Below, piece by piece: positions 42,394 to 51,442 of a stretch of 64,000 nt of DNA. Each line of letters starts with the position of its first letter. Positions within the stretch are counted from its first letter, which is position 1. The notes under the pieces are model-generated. The model worked only from the letters and a program-made list of their open reading frames with translations. It searched no databases and was not told where the DNA came from. Origin of the DNA: Kapaibacterium sp044224925 (GTDB lineage Bacteria > Bacteroidota > Ignavibacteria > Kapaibacteriales > Kapaibacteriaceae); NCBI GenBank assembly GCA_044224925.1, contig JBGAJM010000003.1, positions 62,001 through 126,000 of the forward strand, written 5' to 3'. The translations under genes were made by a program, and so were the position numbers.

Positions 42394-43950
42394 TCATAGG
42401 GTCTGTGAGAGCCGAAGAGCAACATTCTGTCCGTCGAGCGCCGCGCTCACGATCCCACCCGCATATCCGGCTCCCTCACCGCAGGGATACAGGCCCCGGA
42501 TGCGTATGTGCTCATACGTGGTGCGGTCGCGCGGAATGCGCACGGGTGACGATGTGCGGGACTCCACGGCCACCATGACGGCCTCGCTGGTGAGGTATCC
42601 GCGCATCGAAGATCCGAACTGACGGATGCCGGCCTCAAGTCGTTTGAGCACGGGCACTGGAAGGATGTCATGGAGGTCCACGGAAACGTGACCAGGGATG
42701 TAGGAGGTGGCAGGGATGGAAGCGCTGACGCGGTGGTCCAAAAAGTCGGTAAGTCGTTGTGCAGGAGCACGTTGCGACCCGTCGCCATTGGCCGCGAACG
42801 TTGCCCGCTCCACCTGGGCCTGATATTCCAAGGCCGCAAGAACACCGTGGTCACGATGGTCGGCCCAATCCTCTTCTTCGACGGCCACGACGGTCCCGGA
42901 GTTGGCGAACGGGGAATCACGACGCGACATGCTCATGCCATTCACCACGATCTCGCCCGGAGCCGTGGCCGAGGGGACGATGAGTCCGCCCGGACACATA
43001 CAGAACGAGAACACGCCCCGATCTGCCACCTGACAGACAAGGGAGTAGGAGGAGGCAGGGAGGAGAGGGTCGCGTGGACGTTGATGATACTGGATCTCGT
43101 CTATGAGCGGTTGCGGATGTTCGATGCGCACGCCAAGCGCAAAGGGCTTGGTCTCAACGTCAATGCCGCGTCGCACGCAGAGACGGAAGATGTCGCGTGC
43201 ACTATGTCCGGTGGCCAAGATCACGGCCTGCGCCGTCATCTCCGTGCCGTTGTCAAGCACAACGCCGTGGATGCGATCGTTCGTAAGGAGGAAGTCGGTG
43301 ACGTATGCATCGAAGTGCACCTCGCCGCCATGCCGCCGTATCGTCTCCCTGATCTCTTGCACGACGAGCCAGAGTTTGTTCGAACCGATGTGCGGATGCG
43401 CGTCGACGAGAATGTCGCGCGTAGCTCCATGCTCCACGAGCAAGCGCAGCACTTTGGCAATGCTGCCTCGCTTGTGCGAGCGCGTGTAGAGTTTGCCATC
43501 GGAGTACGTGCCCGCTCCACCCTCACCAAAGCAGTAGTTGGAGTGCTCGTTCACAACACCGTCCTGCTGGATGGCGCGCAGATCGCGACGACGTGCGCGC
43601 ACGTCCTTGCCACGATCAAGGACGATGGGTGTGATGCCGTGTTCGATCAGTTCGAGCGCCGCGAAGTAGCCGGCAGGACCTGCGCCCACGATGATCACAC
43701 GCTTCGACGGATCGGCATCTTTATAGGTCGAGGTGATGGGCACATCGACGGGTGGTTCCTCGTGCACATACACTTCGCATTGCAAGCGAATGCGTGGTGT
43801 GCGTGCACGTGCATCGATGCTGCGTCGGTTCTGCACCACAGCCCGCACGTCCGCTTCGGCAACGCCGACCTCGGCCATGGCCTGCATGCGCACGTAGGCA
43901 ACATCTGCCGCTTGCGCGGGCGTGAGAACGAGTTCAACGATGTGCTTCAT
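42394..43950 (-). CDS. FAD-dependent oxidoreductase (COG2509 type)
   Basis: This 518-aa flavoprotein starts with an alpha/beta N-terminal domain of about 85 residues (LTPAQAADVAYVR). The dinucleotide fold VIIVGAGPAGYFAALEL follows, then GEGGAGTYSDGKLYTR, VILATGHSARDIF and a C-terminal GLYPCGEGAGYAGGIVSAALDG. These features match the large uncharacterised family of HI0933-related 'FAD-dependent dehydrogenases' with a YhiN-like layout. The substrate is unknown. The start at 43950 overlaps the MGMT stop as ATGA. Confidence 0.9.
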   Translation of the reverse strand: MKHIVELVLTPAQAADVAYVRMQAMAEVGVAEADVRAVVQNRRSIDARARTPRIRLQCEVYVHEEPPVDVPITSTYKDADPSKRVIIVGAGPAGYFAALELIEHGITPIVLDRGKDVRARRRDLRAIQQDGVVNEHSNYCFGEGGAGTYSDGKLYTRSHKRGSIAKVLRLLVEHGATRDILVDAHPHIGSNKLWLVVQEIRETIRRHGGEVHFDAYVTDFLLTNDRIHGVVLDNGTEMTAQAVILATGHSARDIFRLCVRRGIDVETKPFALGVRIEHPQPLIDEIQYHQRPRDPLLPASSYSLVCQVADRGVFSFCMCPGGLIVPSATAPGEIVVNGMSMSRRDSPFANSGTVVAVEEEDWADHRDHGVLAALEYQAQVERATFAANGDGSQRAPAQRLTDFLDHRVSASIPATSYIPGHVSVDLHDILPVPVLKRLEAGIRQFGSSMRGYLTSEAVMVAVESRTSSPVRIPRDRTTYEHIRIRGLYPCGEGAGYAGGIVSAALDGQNVALRLSQTL

Positions 43951-44273
43951 GCGTCGGGGATCCACAGATGAAGGGCAAGGTCCACGGCATCGCCCTTGAA
44001 CGTCACGCCCTCTGCTTCGAGACGCTCGCGCATGACGAAGGGAGTTTCGAAATGCATCTTGCCGGAGAGTTCGCCAAGGCGGTTCACCACACGGTGACAG
44101 GGAATGTCGAACCGATCTGCATGAGCCACGGCGTTGAGGGCCCAGCCCACCATGCGCGACGATGAGCGTGCGCCCAAGGCCGCAGCGATGTGGCCGTACG
44201 TGGTGACCTTGCCAAATGGGATCTGCTTGACGAGCTCGTGCACGCGCAGATAGAAATCAGCGGACTCTGGCAT
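43947..44273 (-). CDS. Short MGMT-family protein (6-O-methylguanine-DNA methyltransferase-like)
   Basis: This 108-aa protein contains only the DNA-binding/active-site domain of MGMT. It has VTTYGHIAAALGARSSSRMVGWALN, then the acceptor motif PCHRVVN with the reactive Cys present. Usual Ada/Ogt enzymes are 160-180 aa. Stand-alone alkyltransferase-like proteins of this size normally have Trp in place of the Cys, so a Cys-bearing minimal form is less common. It is expected to act on O6-alkylguanine or flag it for repair. The start at 44273 overlaps the amine oxidase stop by 17 bp. Confidence 0.88.
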   Translation of the reverse strand: MPESADFYLRVHELVKQIPFGKVTTYGHIAAALGARSSSRMVGWALNAVAHADRFDIPCHRVVNRLGELSGKMHFETPFVMRERLEAEGVTFKGDAVDLALHLWIPDA

Positions 44274-45780
44274 TGCTGTGTGCTCGGATGATCTCTTCGG
44301 CCGCCATGCGACCTGTTTCTGCGGCACCGTTCATGTAGCCCTTGCCTTCGCGCGAGCAGTGCTCACCCGCGAAGTGAAGGTTGCCCACGGGTTGTTGCTC
44401 GATGCCATAGAACTTCGTCCACTGACCCGGTGTGTACGTCGAATACGCACCCTTCGAGAGCGGATTGTCGATCCAGTTGAAGCCCGTGACCTTGGTGGGC
44501 TCGAGTGGTGTTTCGTGCCAGATGGGACGTAAGCCTTCCATCATGCTGCGGACGGATGCGGTGACGCCCTTGGACCAGAGCACGCGCGTGTTCGCACCGC
44601 CACTGAAGAACGTGAGTCCACCCGCCGTCACGCCTTGATTGGCCGTATTGTCCCACGACACTTGTACAGGCGCATCGGAATAAACCGTGCCGCTGTGTCC
44701 TTGGTCGTGCCAGAAGGGACGGTCGAAGCCGACGATGATCTTGGAATTCAAACTGTAGCGAGCTTCTTGAATGGACTGACGTTTGCGTTCCGGAAGATCG
44801 ATGCCGATCTCCACATCGCGCAGCAACGAGAACGGAAGTGCGAGCACCACATGATCGGCGTCGACGGTCTTCGATGCATTATCGGCACGGAACGACAATC
44901 GATACGACGAACCTTGCATCCGAATGCTCTCGAGTCGATGTCCCGTGTGAATGTTCTTCTGCACAGCCGCCGCAAGATGTCCGACGATCTGTTCGTTGCC
45001 GTTCTTGAGGCGATAGCGTTCGTCGCTTTCGCCAAACCAACGGAACGGATTGCCGTGGATCTGGTAGGCGATCACCGAAAGGAAGTTCAATGTGCTTTGT
45101 TCCGCCAGGTCGAGTCCGTTCTCCGTCACAAAGGCCGTCTCGAGGAACGAACGGATCCATCCCGTGATGCCGCATGCATGGTAGTAGGCGTCGAGACTCA
45201 TGCGGTCCAGCTTCTCGCCCGGACTTCCGGCAAGTGCGGAAAGGCGGCGGGGCAGCGAGGCGATGTCGGCTGCGAAGCGTGGAATGAAGGGAGCGATCTC
45301 GCGTGTGATGTCGTTCTCTGTGTAGACGCGTCCTTCGAAGAAGAACACATCATGAAATGCCTTCGACGAGACGTCGTGAAGATCGAGCAGTTCGAGATCG
45401 AAGGTCTTGGCCAAGGCCAGCATGTCGGTGTGGGCCGTGTCGATGAACTCTCCACCCAATTCCGTGATCGAGCCAGGTGTGATGATATCACGTCCCGTCA
45501 GGATCCGTCCGCCCGTTCGCATCGACGCTTCGTACACATCGGCCCGAAGTCCTTTGCGTTGCAACTGCCATGCGCAATGCAAGCCGGCAATTCCGCCGCC
45601 AACGATGGCAATGCGAATGCCGGGGGCAAAGAGCTCCGACGGTTTGCTGCACGAGGCAACGGCAACGGAGGTCGCGGCTGCACCAAGGAATGCACGGCGG
45701 GAACGTTGCGCATCGCTCATCGGTGCGTCGCCGTTGTATCGGGCGATCGCACGTTTGAAGAGCGACATGATGGGGGACAT
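44257..45780 (-). CDS. Exported flavin monoamine oxidase family protein
   Basis: The product is about 507 aa. A twin-arginine or lipoprotein-type leader (SRRAFLGAAATSVAVASC) precedes the FAD fold IRIAIVGGGIAGLHCAWQL. The MAO family features ASMRTGGRILTGRD, ELGGEFIDTAH and the C-terminal GNLHFAGEHCSREGKGYMNGAAETGRMAAEEI follow. It probably oxidises a primary or secondary amine in the periplasm; the substrate is unknown. Three nearby ATGs (45786, 45780, 45768) are possible. It lies 22 bp after the VWA-OmpA gene and overlaps the MGMT gene. Confidence 0.88.
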   Translation of the reverse strand: MSPIMSLFKRAIARYNGDAPMSDAQRSRRAFLGAAATSVAVASCSKPSELFAPGIRIAIVGGGIAGLHCAWQLQRKGLRADVYEASMRTGGRILTGRDIITPGSITELGGEFIDTAHTDMLALAKTFDLELLDLHDVSSKAFHDVFFFEGRVYTENDITREIAPFIPRFAADIASLPRRLSALAGSPGEKLDRMSLDAYYHACGITGWIRSFLETAFVTENGLDLAEQSTLNFLSVIAYQIHGNPFRWFGESDERYRLKNGNEQIVGHLAAAVQKNIHTGHRLESIRMQGSSYRLSFRADNASKTVDADHVVLALPFSLLRDVEIGIDLPERKRQSIQEARYSLNSKIIVGFDRPFWHDQGHSGTVYSDAPVQVSWDNTANQGVTAGGLTFFSGGANTRVLWSKGVTASVRSMMEGLRPIWHETPLEPTKVTGFNWIDNPLSKGAYSTYTPGQWTKFYGIEQQPVGNLHFAGEHCSREGKGYMNGAAETGRMAAEEIIRAHSNARVR

Positions 45781-45802
45781 GGCCATGCGCAAAGATACGT
45801 TG

Positions 45803-47203
45803 TTACTTGCGCAGGATCTTAAACACGGTTCGACGGTTTTGAGCGCGACCTTCTTCTGTCTCGTTCGATGCCACCGGGAGCATAAAGCCGTAGCCTTTCG
45901 TACGAAGACGACGTTCCTCGATGCCACGGGCGATCAGAGCCGACTTCACGGCCTCTGCCCGTGCCAACGAAAGCTTAGCATTGAACTCCTCGCCGCCGAT
46001 GTTGTCGGTATGTCCCTGGATCTCGAGCTCTACGCGCTCGAATCGCTCGAGTGCATCGGCGATCTCATCGATGATCTGGAGCGAGGTGGTATCGATGTCG
46101 GCCTTGTTGTAGGCGAAGAGGATCCGTCGCGTGAACTCGTCGGTGGGTGACAATGGATTCAGTGGCGTCTTGTCATACGTTGCCCTTGCCACCATACTAT
46201 CCCTTCCGGGTACATCGATGGTGAGCTCTGCAACGTGCAGGCCATCGTACTGCGGAGGGTGATACGTGATAAGGTAGTAGTTGCGGAGCGACCGATAGAT
46301 GTCCATGAAGATCTGGTTGAGCTCGGCCTTCGAGTAGGCGTGATAGTACTTGCCGCCGGTGTAGAGCGACAGTGCTTCGAGCGGTTCATCCTGTGCATAG
46401 CCGAAGCCCACGCAGTAGATGCTGATGTTCTTCTTCACGGCATAGTCGAAGATGTCGGACATCTTGGCGAACGATGTGTTCTCGTCGCCATCGGTGAAGA
46501 ACACGCAGACCTTGGGTTGTTCGATGGGCACGGTGTCGAGCGACTTGAGGGCCTTCATCAATCCGTCGATCGACGACGTGTACATGCCAGCGGCCTTCTT
46601 GCGATGCTCGCGATAGGTACTCAACATCTTGGCCGTATCAGATGTGAGCGGGAAGACGGGCGTGATGTCCTTGGCGAACGTGGTGAGCGAGATGCGGTCG
46701 CATGGACGCATGAGCGAGATGAAGATCTCCGTGCCTTGTTCGATCCACGAGAGCACGCCCTTCATGGATCCGCTGTAGTCCACGGCAAGAGCGATCGACG
46801 TTGGAATGGAGTCTTGCTCGCCGAACTCGCGCACGGTGAATGGCGACACGTCGACGACCTTCTTGCGACGTTTCGCACCAAGCGATTCGCGCAGATGCGA
46901 GAAGTAGTTCGGAGCGCCCGGCTTTGCATAGGGCTGAGCCATGTGCGTGATCACGTTGCCCGTACTGTCGAGCACACGCACGAAGAGCTTGATCGTATCG
47001 GGATAGGCATAGTGCTCCACCTTCCACACATCCACCATCAGCTTCTGCACGTCCACCGAATCGATGTTGCGTGTGGTGGTGAAGACCAATTGCTTCATGC
47101 GTTCGCTGCCTTCGCGAAGGTCGAACGAGGTATCAAGCGAATGCGTGCTCTTGCATCCAACGAGGATCGTGCATGCAAGCAGGACGCCGGCGAAGAGGCG
47201 CAT
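45803..47203 (-). CDS. VWA-domain lipoprotein with C-terminal OmpA domain
   Basis: This 466-aa protein has a lipobox LVGC (Cys 17). A von Willebrand A domain at about 135-310 carries the MIDAS motif DYSGSMKG, then a Thr (SLTTFAKD) and FFTDGDENTS. A C-terminal OmpA-like peptidoglycan-binding domain follows (FAYNKADIDTTSLQIID, IQGHTDNIGGEEFN, ending NRRTVFKIL). It would bind a protein partner through Mg while anchored to outer membrane and cell wall. It sits 4 bp after the O-methyltransferase gene in a long operon from MlaD. Confidence 0.92.
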   Translation of the reverse strand: MRLFAGVLLACTILVGCKSTHSLDTSFDLREGSERMKQLVFTTTRNIDSVDVQKLMVDVWKVEHYAYPDTIKLFVRVLDSTGNVITHMAQPYAKPGAPNYFSHLRESLGAKRRKKVVDVSPFTVREFGEQDSIPTSIALAVDYSGSMKGVLSWIEQGTEIFISLMRPCDRISLTTFAKDITPVFPLTSDTAKMLSTYREHRKKAAGMYTSSIDGLMKALKSLDTVPIEQPKVCVFFTDGDENTSFAKMSDIFDYAVKKNISIYCVGFGYAQDEPLEALSLYTGGKYYHAYSKAELNQIFMDIYRSLRNYYLITYHPPQYDGLHVAELTIDVPGRDSMVARATYDKTPLNPLSPTDEFTRRILFAYNKADIDTTSLQIIDEIADALERFERVELEIQGHTDNIGGEEFNAKLSLARAEAVKSALIARGIEERRLRTKGYGFMLPVASNETEEGRAQNRRTVFKILRK

Positions 47204-47207
47204 TGGT

Positions 47208-47879
47208 CTAGTGCTCCAGTTTGATCCCGATCGTCATTCCATCGCCAAGCGGTACGAGCGTGCTCTGCAGCTTGGCGTGGTGGGCCATGAAGTGGTTGAA
47301 GGCCCGAATGCCTTTGACGTTATGCGGTTCGAATTCAGTGTTTTCGTTCGTCACGTGTCCCCAGGCCAAGGCATTGTCGCCAATGACCACGCCACCAACA
47401 CGCAAGAGCGGCCATGCGGCCTGCACATAGTTCACATAGTTGGGTTTGTCGGCATCGATGAAGATCACATCGAACGGTTCGGTACCGTCGTCGCAAAGGC
47501 GTTGGAGGGTGGCAAGGGCCGGACCTCGTTGCACGGAGATCACGTTGTCGAGTCCTGCCTCGCGCGCCTTTTTCTCGATGAAGTCTCCCCATTCCGACAC
47601 GAGCTCACAGCAAACAACACTCCCATTTGCTGCAAGGGCCCGTGCCATGGTGATGGCGCTGTAGCCGGCCAGCGAGCCGATCTCAAGCACGCGACGTGCC
47701 TGCATCGACCGCAAGAACACTTGCAGAAAACCTGTCTGTTCGGGAGAAATGGAAATGGCAGGAATGCCTTGGGCAGATGCCTGCTCGTTCAGGTCGCGAA
47801 GAAACGCATCCTCCCGCGAGAACAACTCGGTGATGTAGGCGTTGGAGTCCTCGGTGAGGAACGTGCTGTTCGTGGCCAC
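47208..47879 (-). CDS. SAM-dependent O-methyltransferase (caffeoyl-CoA OMT-like family)
   Basis: This 223-aa protein has the Rossmann motif VLEIGSLAGYSAITMARAL, the acidic CCELVSEW loop and the metal-binding region DVIFIDADKPNYVNYVQ typical of family 3 O-methyltransferases. It methylates a catechol-like small molecule; the substrate is not predictable. The GTG start at 47879 directly follows the MlaD stop codon. Confidence 0.93.
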   Translation of the reverse strand: MATNSTFLTEDSNAYITELFSREDAFLRDLNEQASAQGIPAISISPEQTGFLQVFLRSMQARRVLEIGSLAGYSAITMARALAANGSVVCCELVSEWGDFIEKKAREAGLDNVISVQRGPALATLQRLCDDGTEPFDVIFIDADKPNYVNYVQAAWPLLRVGGVVIGDNALAWGHVTNENTEFEPHNVKGIRAFNHFMAHHAKLQSTLVPLGDGMTIGIKLEH

Positions 47880-48824
47880 TTACTTGTGTCCGATCCCGAC
47901 GTTCACATTCACACCATTGGCACGAGCGCCATTGATGAACCTGCGCAGGGAATAGATGGTGGTATCGAGTCGGTTGGCGAACACCGTATCGTAGAGGATG
48001 CGGTGGACCAGACCGTCGTTGGTCTTCACGGAAACGATCACGTCGTTCACATTCTTGAGCAACGTATCGGCCTTGATGATGGCGCCATCGGCGCGTGCAA
48101 TGGTGCCGTCGGCACTGGAGATCGTGCGATCGAGCTTGTCGAGCAGGGCCGTGAGCTTCGGATCGTTCTTGTCGATGATGCGTCGTACGTCTTCGCTGAT
48201 CATGCGAAGGTTCTTCACGGCCACGTTCAGATCTGCACGATTGTCTTCAAGCAACAGACGTGCATTGTGGAGAGCCACGGCACCATCGTCGGCCATTGTC
48301 TTCACGTTGGCGATCACGGTGCCGTCAGACAGAAGTGCGGTGAGTGCGGCCGTGATCGTGTCGACGCGACGGAGAACGCGCTTCGCATCATCGCCGGCGT
48401 CGCCGAGCATGCCCACCAAACTCCCGATGTCGGCAGCCACAACGCCCGGGATCTCCTTCGAGATATCGAGCGGCTTGGCATCGGTTCCGGGATAGATCTC
48501 GATCTTCTTGCCGCCGGTGATCTCGAGGATCGAGACGCGAGCCGTTGCATCCGAATGCAGATCGCTCACGTCGTTCACGGTTGCGAGCACCAGCACACTG
48601 CCGTTCTCGTTCTTGATCTCCTTCACCTTGCCACGCGTCACGCCGTTCACGACGATCGGGGAACTGTTGTCCAGTCCGCCCGACGTGGGCAGGCGGAACA
48701 TCACGACCTTTTCATTCGGCGAAAAGCTGATCCCTCTTCCAACCATGAACCCACCAAGGGCAAGGAGTAGGGCGGCAAGGGTTACGATCCCAACCTTGAT
48801 CTCTGTACTGCGGGAAACTTCCAT
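47880..48824 (-). CDS. MlaD/MCE-family lipid transport protein
   Basis: This 314-aa protein has one N-terminal transmembrane helix (about 11-30) and an MCE domain (about 40-120; SGGLDNSSPIVVNGVTRGKVKEI, GGKKIEIYPG). A long helical tail with apolar heptads follows. MCE proteins form hexameric channels moving lipids between membranes together with an MlaEF ABC transporter, which is not in this window. The gene is separated from ssb by a terminator, so it should have its own promoter in the short gap. Confidence 0.92.
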   Translation of the reverse strand: MEVSRSTEIKVGIVTLAALLLALGGFMVGRGISFSPNEKVVMFRLPTSGGLDNSSPIVVNGVTRGKVKEIKNENGSVLVLATVNDVSDLHSDATARVSILEITGGKKIEIYPGTDAKPLDISKEIPGVVAADIGSLVGMLGDAGDDAKRVLRRVDTITAALTALLSDGTVIANVKTMADDGAVALHNARLLLEDNRADLNVAVKNLRMISEDVRRIIDKNDPKLTALLDKLDRTISSADGTIARADGAIIKADTLLKNVNDVIVSVKTNDGLVHRILYDTVFANRLDTTIYSLRRFINGARANGVNVNVGIGHK

Positions 48825-48838
48825 GCGTGCAAAATAAG

Positions 48839-48864
48839 AAAGGGCGTCCCAACGGACGCCCTTT
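48839..48864 (-). terminator. Intrinsic terminator of ssb
   Basis: Arms AAAGGGCGTCC and GGACGCCCTTT, 4-nt loop, with a T-rich TTCTTATTTT tail on the minus strand. It is only 15 bp before the MlaD start codon, so any MlaD transcript starting upstream must read through it. Confidence 0.85.
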
Positions 48865-48892
48865 CATTCATGATCGACAGTAGTGTGCTCTC

Positions 48893-49306
48893 CTAGAACG
48901 GGATCTCGTCGGAGTTGGCAGATGAGGGTTCGGCATGCTCGGTTTCGCTGTGGCCACCCGGCTGATCGGGACGCTTCGCATCGAGCAACAGCAGATTGTC
49001 TGCCACGATCTCGGTGACGTACCGCTTATTACCTTCGCGATCTTCGAACGTGCGGGACTGGATCTTGCCTTCCACATAGACGCGAGATCCGCGACGAACG
49101 AGCTTTTCGACCACGTCCGCCAGCCCGCGCCATGCGATCACCGTATGCCAATCGGTGTGTTCCTGCAGCGATCCTTCCTTGTCTTTCCACGTCTCCGACG
49201 TGGCCAAACGGAACTGCGCCACTTTCACGCCACTCGGCGTGAAGTTCACTTCGGGATCTTTGCCGACGTTGCCGATCAGCATGACCTTGTTCAATGTTCG
49301 AGACAT
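48893..49306 (-). CDS. ssb: Single-stranded DNA-binding protein
   Basis: This 137-aa protein has a full OB fold (NKVMLIGNVGKDPEVNFTPSG, WHTVIAWRGLADVVEKLVRRGSRVYVEGKIQSR, IVADNLLLLD). A short disordered tail ends in the acidic partner-binding tip DEIPF. It coats single-stranded DNA in replication and repair. Short for an SSB, but complete. Apparently monocistronic. Confidence 0.97.
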   Translation of the reverse strand: MSRTLNKVMLIGNVGKDPEVNFTPSGVKVAQFRLATSETWKDKEGSLQEHTDWHTVIAWRGLADVVEKLVRRGSRVYVEGKIQSRTFEDREGNKRYVTEIVADNLLLLDAKRPDQPGGHSETEHAEPSSANSDEIPF

Positions 49307-49399
49307 ACCCCCACCTACCTGATTGTGGTGAACGAAAATAGGAATTGCGAACTCATGCGCAACACCCTACTTGTTCCGTCACCATGGTGCTTCGTGACA

Positions 49400-50044
49400 T
49401 TACCAGCCGGTGAACGTGAAACCGAAGTTCAAACTCCACCAACCGTAACTGTTATCCGAGCTTCCGTTGAGTGCCGTGCCTGAGCTGAGAGCACGATTGT
49501 AGCGGGCTTGGGCATGGAATGCCGTTGTGCGCTCGAGGTCGATCATCAGACCAACTTCCGGCGCCACGCCGAAGTGCCAGTTGTTGTTGTTGATCTGCAC
49601 AAGACCGATCTCGACACGCTGGTTCACCGAGTACGCACCCACGTTGATCGCGGCATAGGGGTGCATGTTCGAGGTCCCATCGTCAAAGAACATACCGGCC
49701 GATGCAAGGAGCGGGATCGCATTCACGGTGCGTACCTGCGTGCCATAGATCGCGCCGTTCTCGACGGAGACCGTTGCATTGCGAAGCAGATCGCTGAAGT
49801 AGTTCCAACCACCCGACACACCAAAGAAGGTTCGATCCGGCTGAAGGAATCGCAAGTCGGCCGAGAATCCCGAGAACGAGGTGCTTGGAGTGTAGTTGTC
49901 GAGATTTCCCGTAGGGAAGCCGATCGACCAGTTCAACGATGTGAGCCATCGCTGTTGTGCCGATGCCGATGTGCCGCCGTAGGCCATTCCAACAAGGACG
50001 AGTGCAAGGACGACCAATGTGGAGCGTAGGTTGTTCAGTCGCAT
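49400..50044 (-). CDS. Outer-membrane beta-barrel protein
   Basis: This 214-aa protein has a signal peptide ending TSASA-QQ and amphipathic strands (WSIGFPTGNLD, GFSADLRFL, HFGVAPEVGLMIDL). It ends in WWSLNFGFTFTGW, a barrel-type aromatic terminus. The start at 50044 overlaps the preceding DUF4136 stop as TAATG. Function unknown. Confidence 0.8.
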   Translation of the reverse strand: MRLNNLRSTLVVLALVLVGMAYGGTSASAQQRWLTSLNWSIGFPTGNLDNYTPSTSFSGFSADLRFLQPDRTFFGVSGGWNYFSDLLRNATVSVENGAIYGTQVRTVNAIPLLASAGMFFDDGTSNMHPYAAINVGAYSVNQRVEIGLVQINNNNWHFGVAPEVGLMIDLERTTAFHAQARYNRALSSGTALNGSSDNSYGWWSLNFGFTFTGW

Positions 50045-50703
50045 TAGAGTGCCTCCGGAATGAGGTAAGGGGATTGAACAAACGCTTGGCGGATGAGGGT
50101 TTGAATGCGCGTGGCATTCGATGAAGCTGTCTCGGAGACGAGTCCGGCCACGCCAGCAAGCCAGATGGACTGGATGCGCTCGTCGACACCCTTCGCCCCT
50201 TCGACCCTCGACATGGCAACGATCAGTGTTCCTTGTGTGTATGTGTAGGAACCGACAGGGTAGTACGGCGGATAGTAGCCGCCCCATCCGTACCAACCGC
50301 CCCATCCGTACCAGCCCCAGTATCCGCCCCAGCCACCGTAGTAGGCTGTGTAGTCCTTGGAGGTGATGCCTTGGGTGATGATCACGTCCGGCTTTGTCTG
50401 CGTTGTGTCGTAGATGCGCTTGTAGCCCATTGCATTCATGTTCGATGCGATGGAGTTCAGGATGGTGGCATCGTAGGCGCGTGTGATGTCGTCGCGCTCG
50501 CCGGGAGCGACATAGTGGACGACGGAGTCGGGCATCACGTAGGTCTTATAGGTTCCCCAGTTGGTGATGGACGAGTCGCGCGTAGTGATGACGACGTCGT
50601 AGTCCGAGATCGACAGGCCGTAGTCGTAGTAACACGACCACGACGTAAGTGCGACCACGGTCAGGATGACCGCTGCACTGAGTGTTCGAAGGTAGTTGTT
50701 CAT
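50044..50703 (-). CDS. DUF4136 lipoprotein
   Basis: This 219-aa lipoprotein (lipobox SWSC, Cys 24) has the DUF4136 pattern: DYDVVITTRDSSITNWGTYKTY near the start, then IASNMNAMGYKRI and a C-terminal RIQTLIRQAF helix. A Gly/Trp/Tyr-rich insert (GGWGGYWGWYGWGGWYGWGG) lies in the middle. It is expected at the outer membrane, co-expressed with two barrel proteins. Confidence 0.88.
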   Translation of the reverse strand: MNNYLRTLSAAVILTVVALTSWSCYYDYGLSISDYDVVITTRDSSITNWGTYKTYVMPDSVVHYVAPGERDDITRAYDATILNSIASNMNAMGYKRIYDTTQTKPDVIITQGITSKDYTAYYGGWGGYWGWYGWGGWYGWGGYYPPYYPVGSYTYTQGTLIVAMSRVEGAKGVDERIQSIWLAGVAGLVSETASSNATRIQTLIRQAFVQSPYLIPEAL

Positions 50704-50740
50704 AGGTGTGAAGTGGGTTGTGTTGAATCGTTGGGAGTGA

Positions 50741-51370
50741 TCACAGAACGAAGTACAGACCGCCGGAAAGCTCGAACTGCGCGAAGGTGGATCCGGCGCT
50801 CACACCGGAGCTACAGCCGCCGGAGCCGCACCAGAAGCCAAGTCCGGCAAAGCTCAGCGGAGCGAGCAGACGTGCCTGGAGTCGGATGCCGATCTTCTCG
50901 CTCACGTCGGCCTTCAAACCACCCTTGAACTCGATAGCCATACGTGTGAGCGTCTCATACAGGACATTGTCGGGTGTGAACACGGCCACACCGACAGCAC
51001 CGCCGATGTACGGACGGAGCTTGCCCTTCCGTTGTTCGTGGAGTGCACCGATGGTGATGTAGAGCGAGGTGACGTCGAAGAGCTTGGAATCGGGGATCAC
51101 GGAACTATAGTTCTGCAACGTGACCGAGGTCTTGCTGTACGTGCCACTGAGTTCGAGCTCCAGACCGGGATTCACGGCAAAGTCGAGCGAAGCGCCATAC
51201 CAGATGTTCGGATCGAAATAGAATTCACCGGCGTAGTTGTAGCTGTAAGCCCGTGCTCCGAAGAGGTAGCCAACCTGCGGTGTGAGTTCGATGTTCCCAT
51301 CGCCTGCCCGTAGTCCCACAGAGACCACGAGAGCCATCGCGACGGATGCAAAAGCGGTACGAAGTCGCAT
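50741..51370 (-). CDS. Outer-membrane beta-barrel protein
   Basis: This 209-aa protein has a signal peptide (ending near GLRA-GD) and a strand pattern (NIELTPQVGYLFGARAY, GLELELSGTYSKTSV, RPYIGGAVGVAVF). It ends in FELSGGLYFVL with a terminal hydrophobic strand, typical of OmpW/OprF-like barrels. A TACCTTTG box lies 31 bp upstream of the ATG. First gene of a three-gene envelope operon to 49400. Confidence 0.8.
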   Translation of the reverse strand: MRLRTAFASVAMALVVSVGLRAGDGNIELTPQVGYLFGARAYSYNYAGEFYFDPNIWYGASLDFAVNPGLELELSGTYSKTSVTLQNYSSVIPDSKLFDVTSLYITIGALHEQRKGKLRPYIGGAVGVAVFTPDNVLYETLTRMAIEFKGGLKADVSEKIGIRLQARLLAPLSFAGLGFWCGSGGCSSGVSAGSTFAQFELSGGLYFVL

Positions 51371-51400
51371 GCATCTTCCTTGTAGTGGTGAATTTCACGG

Positions 51401-51408
51401 CAAAGGTA
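51401..51408 (-). promoter_or_regulatory. Bacteroidota-type -7 box before the barrel operon
   Basis: TACCTTTG matches TAnnTTTG and would give a leader of about 25 nt for the barrel gene starting at 51370. No certain -33 element was assigned. Confidence 0.4.
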
Positions 51409-51442
51409 CAAGGAATTTTGCGCTGTTGTTATCGTCGACGTT

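Noticed and set aside
42670..43971. 433-codon open frame opposite the FAD oxidoreductase
   Set aside because: Composition is His/Arg/Val-rich with no motif, and the opposite strand encodes a complete flavoprotein.
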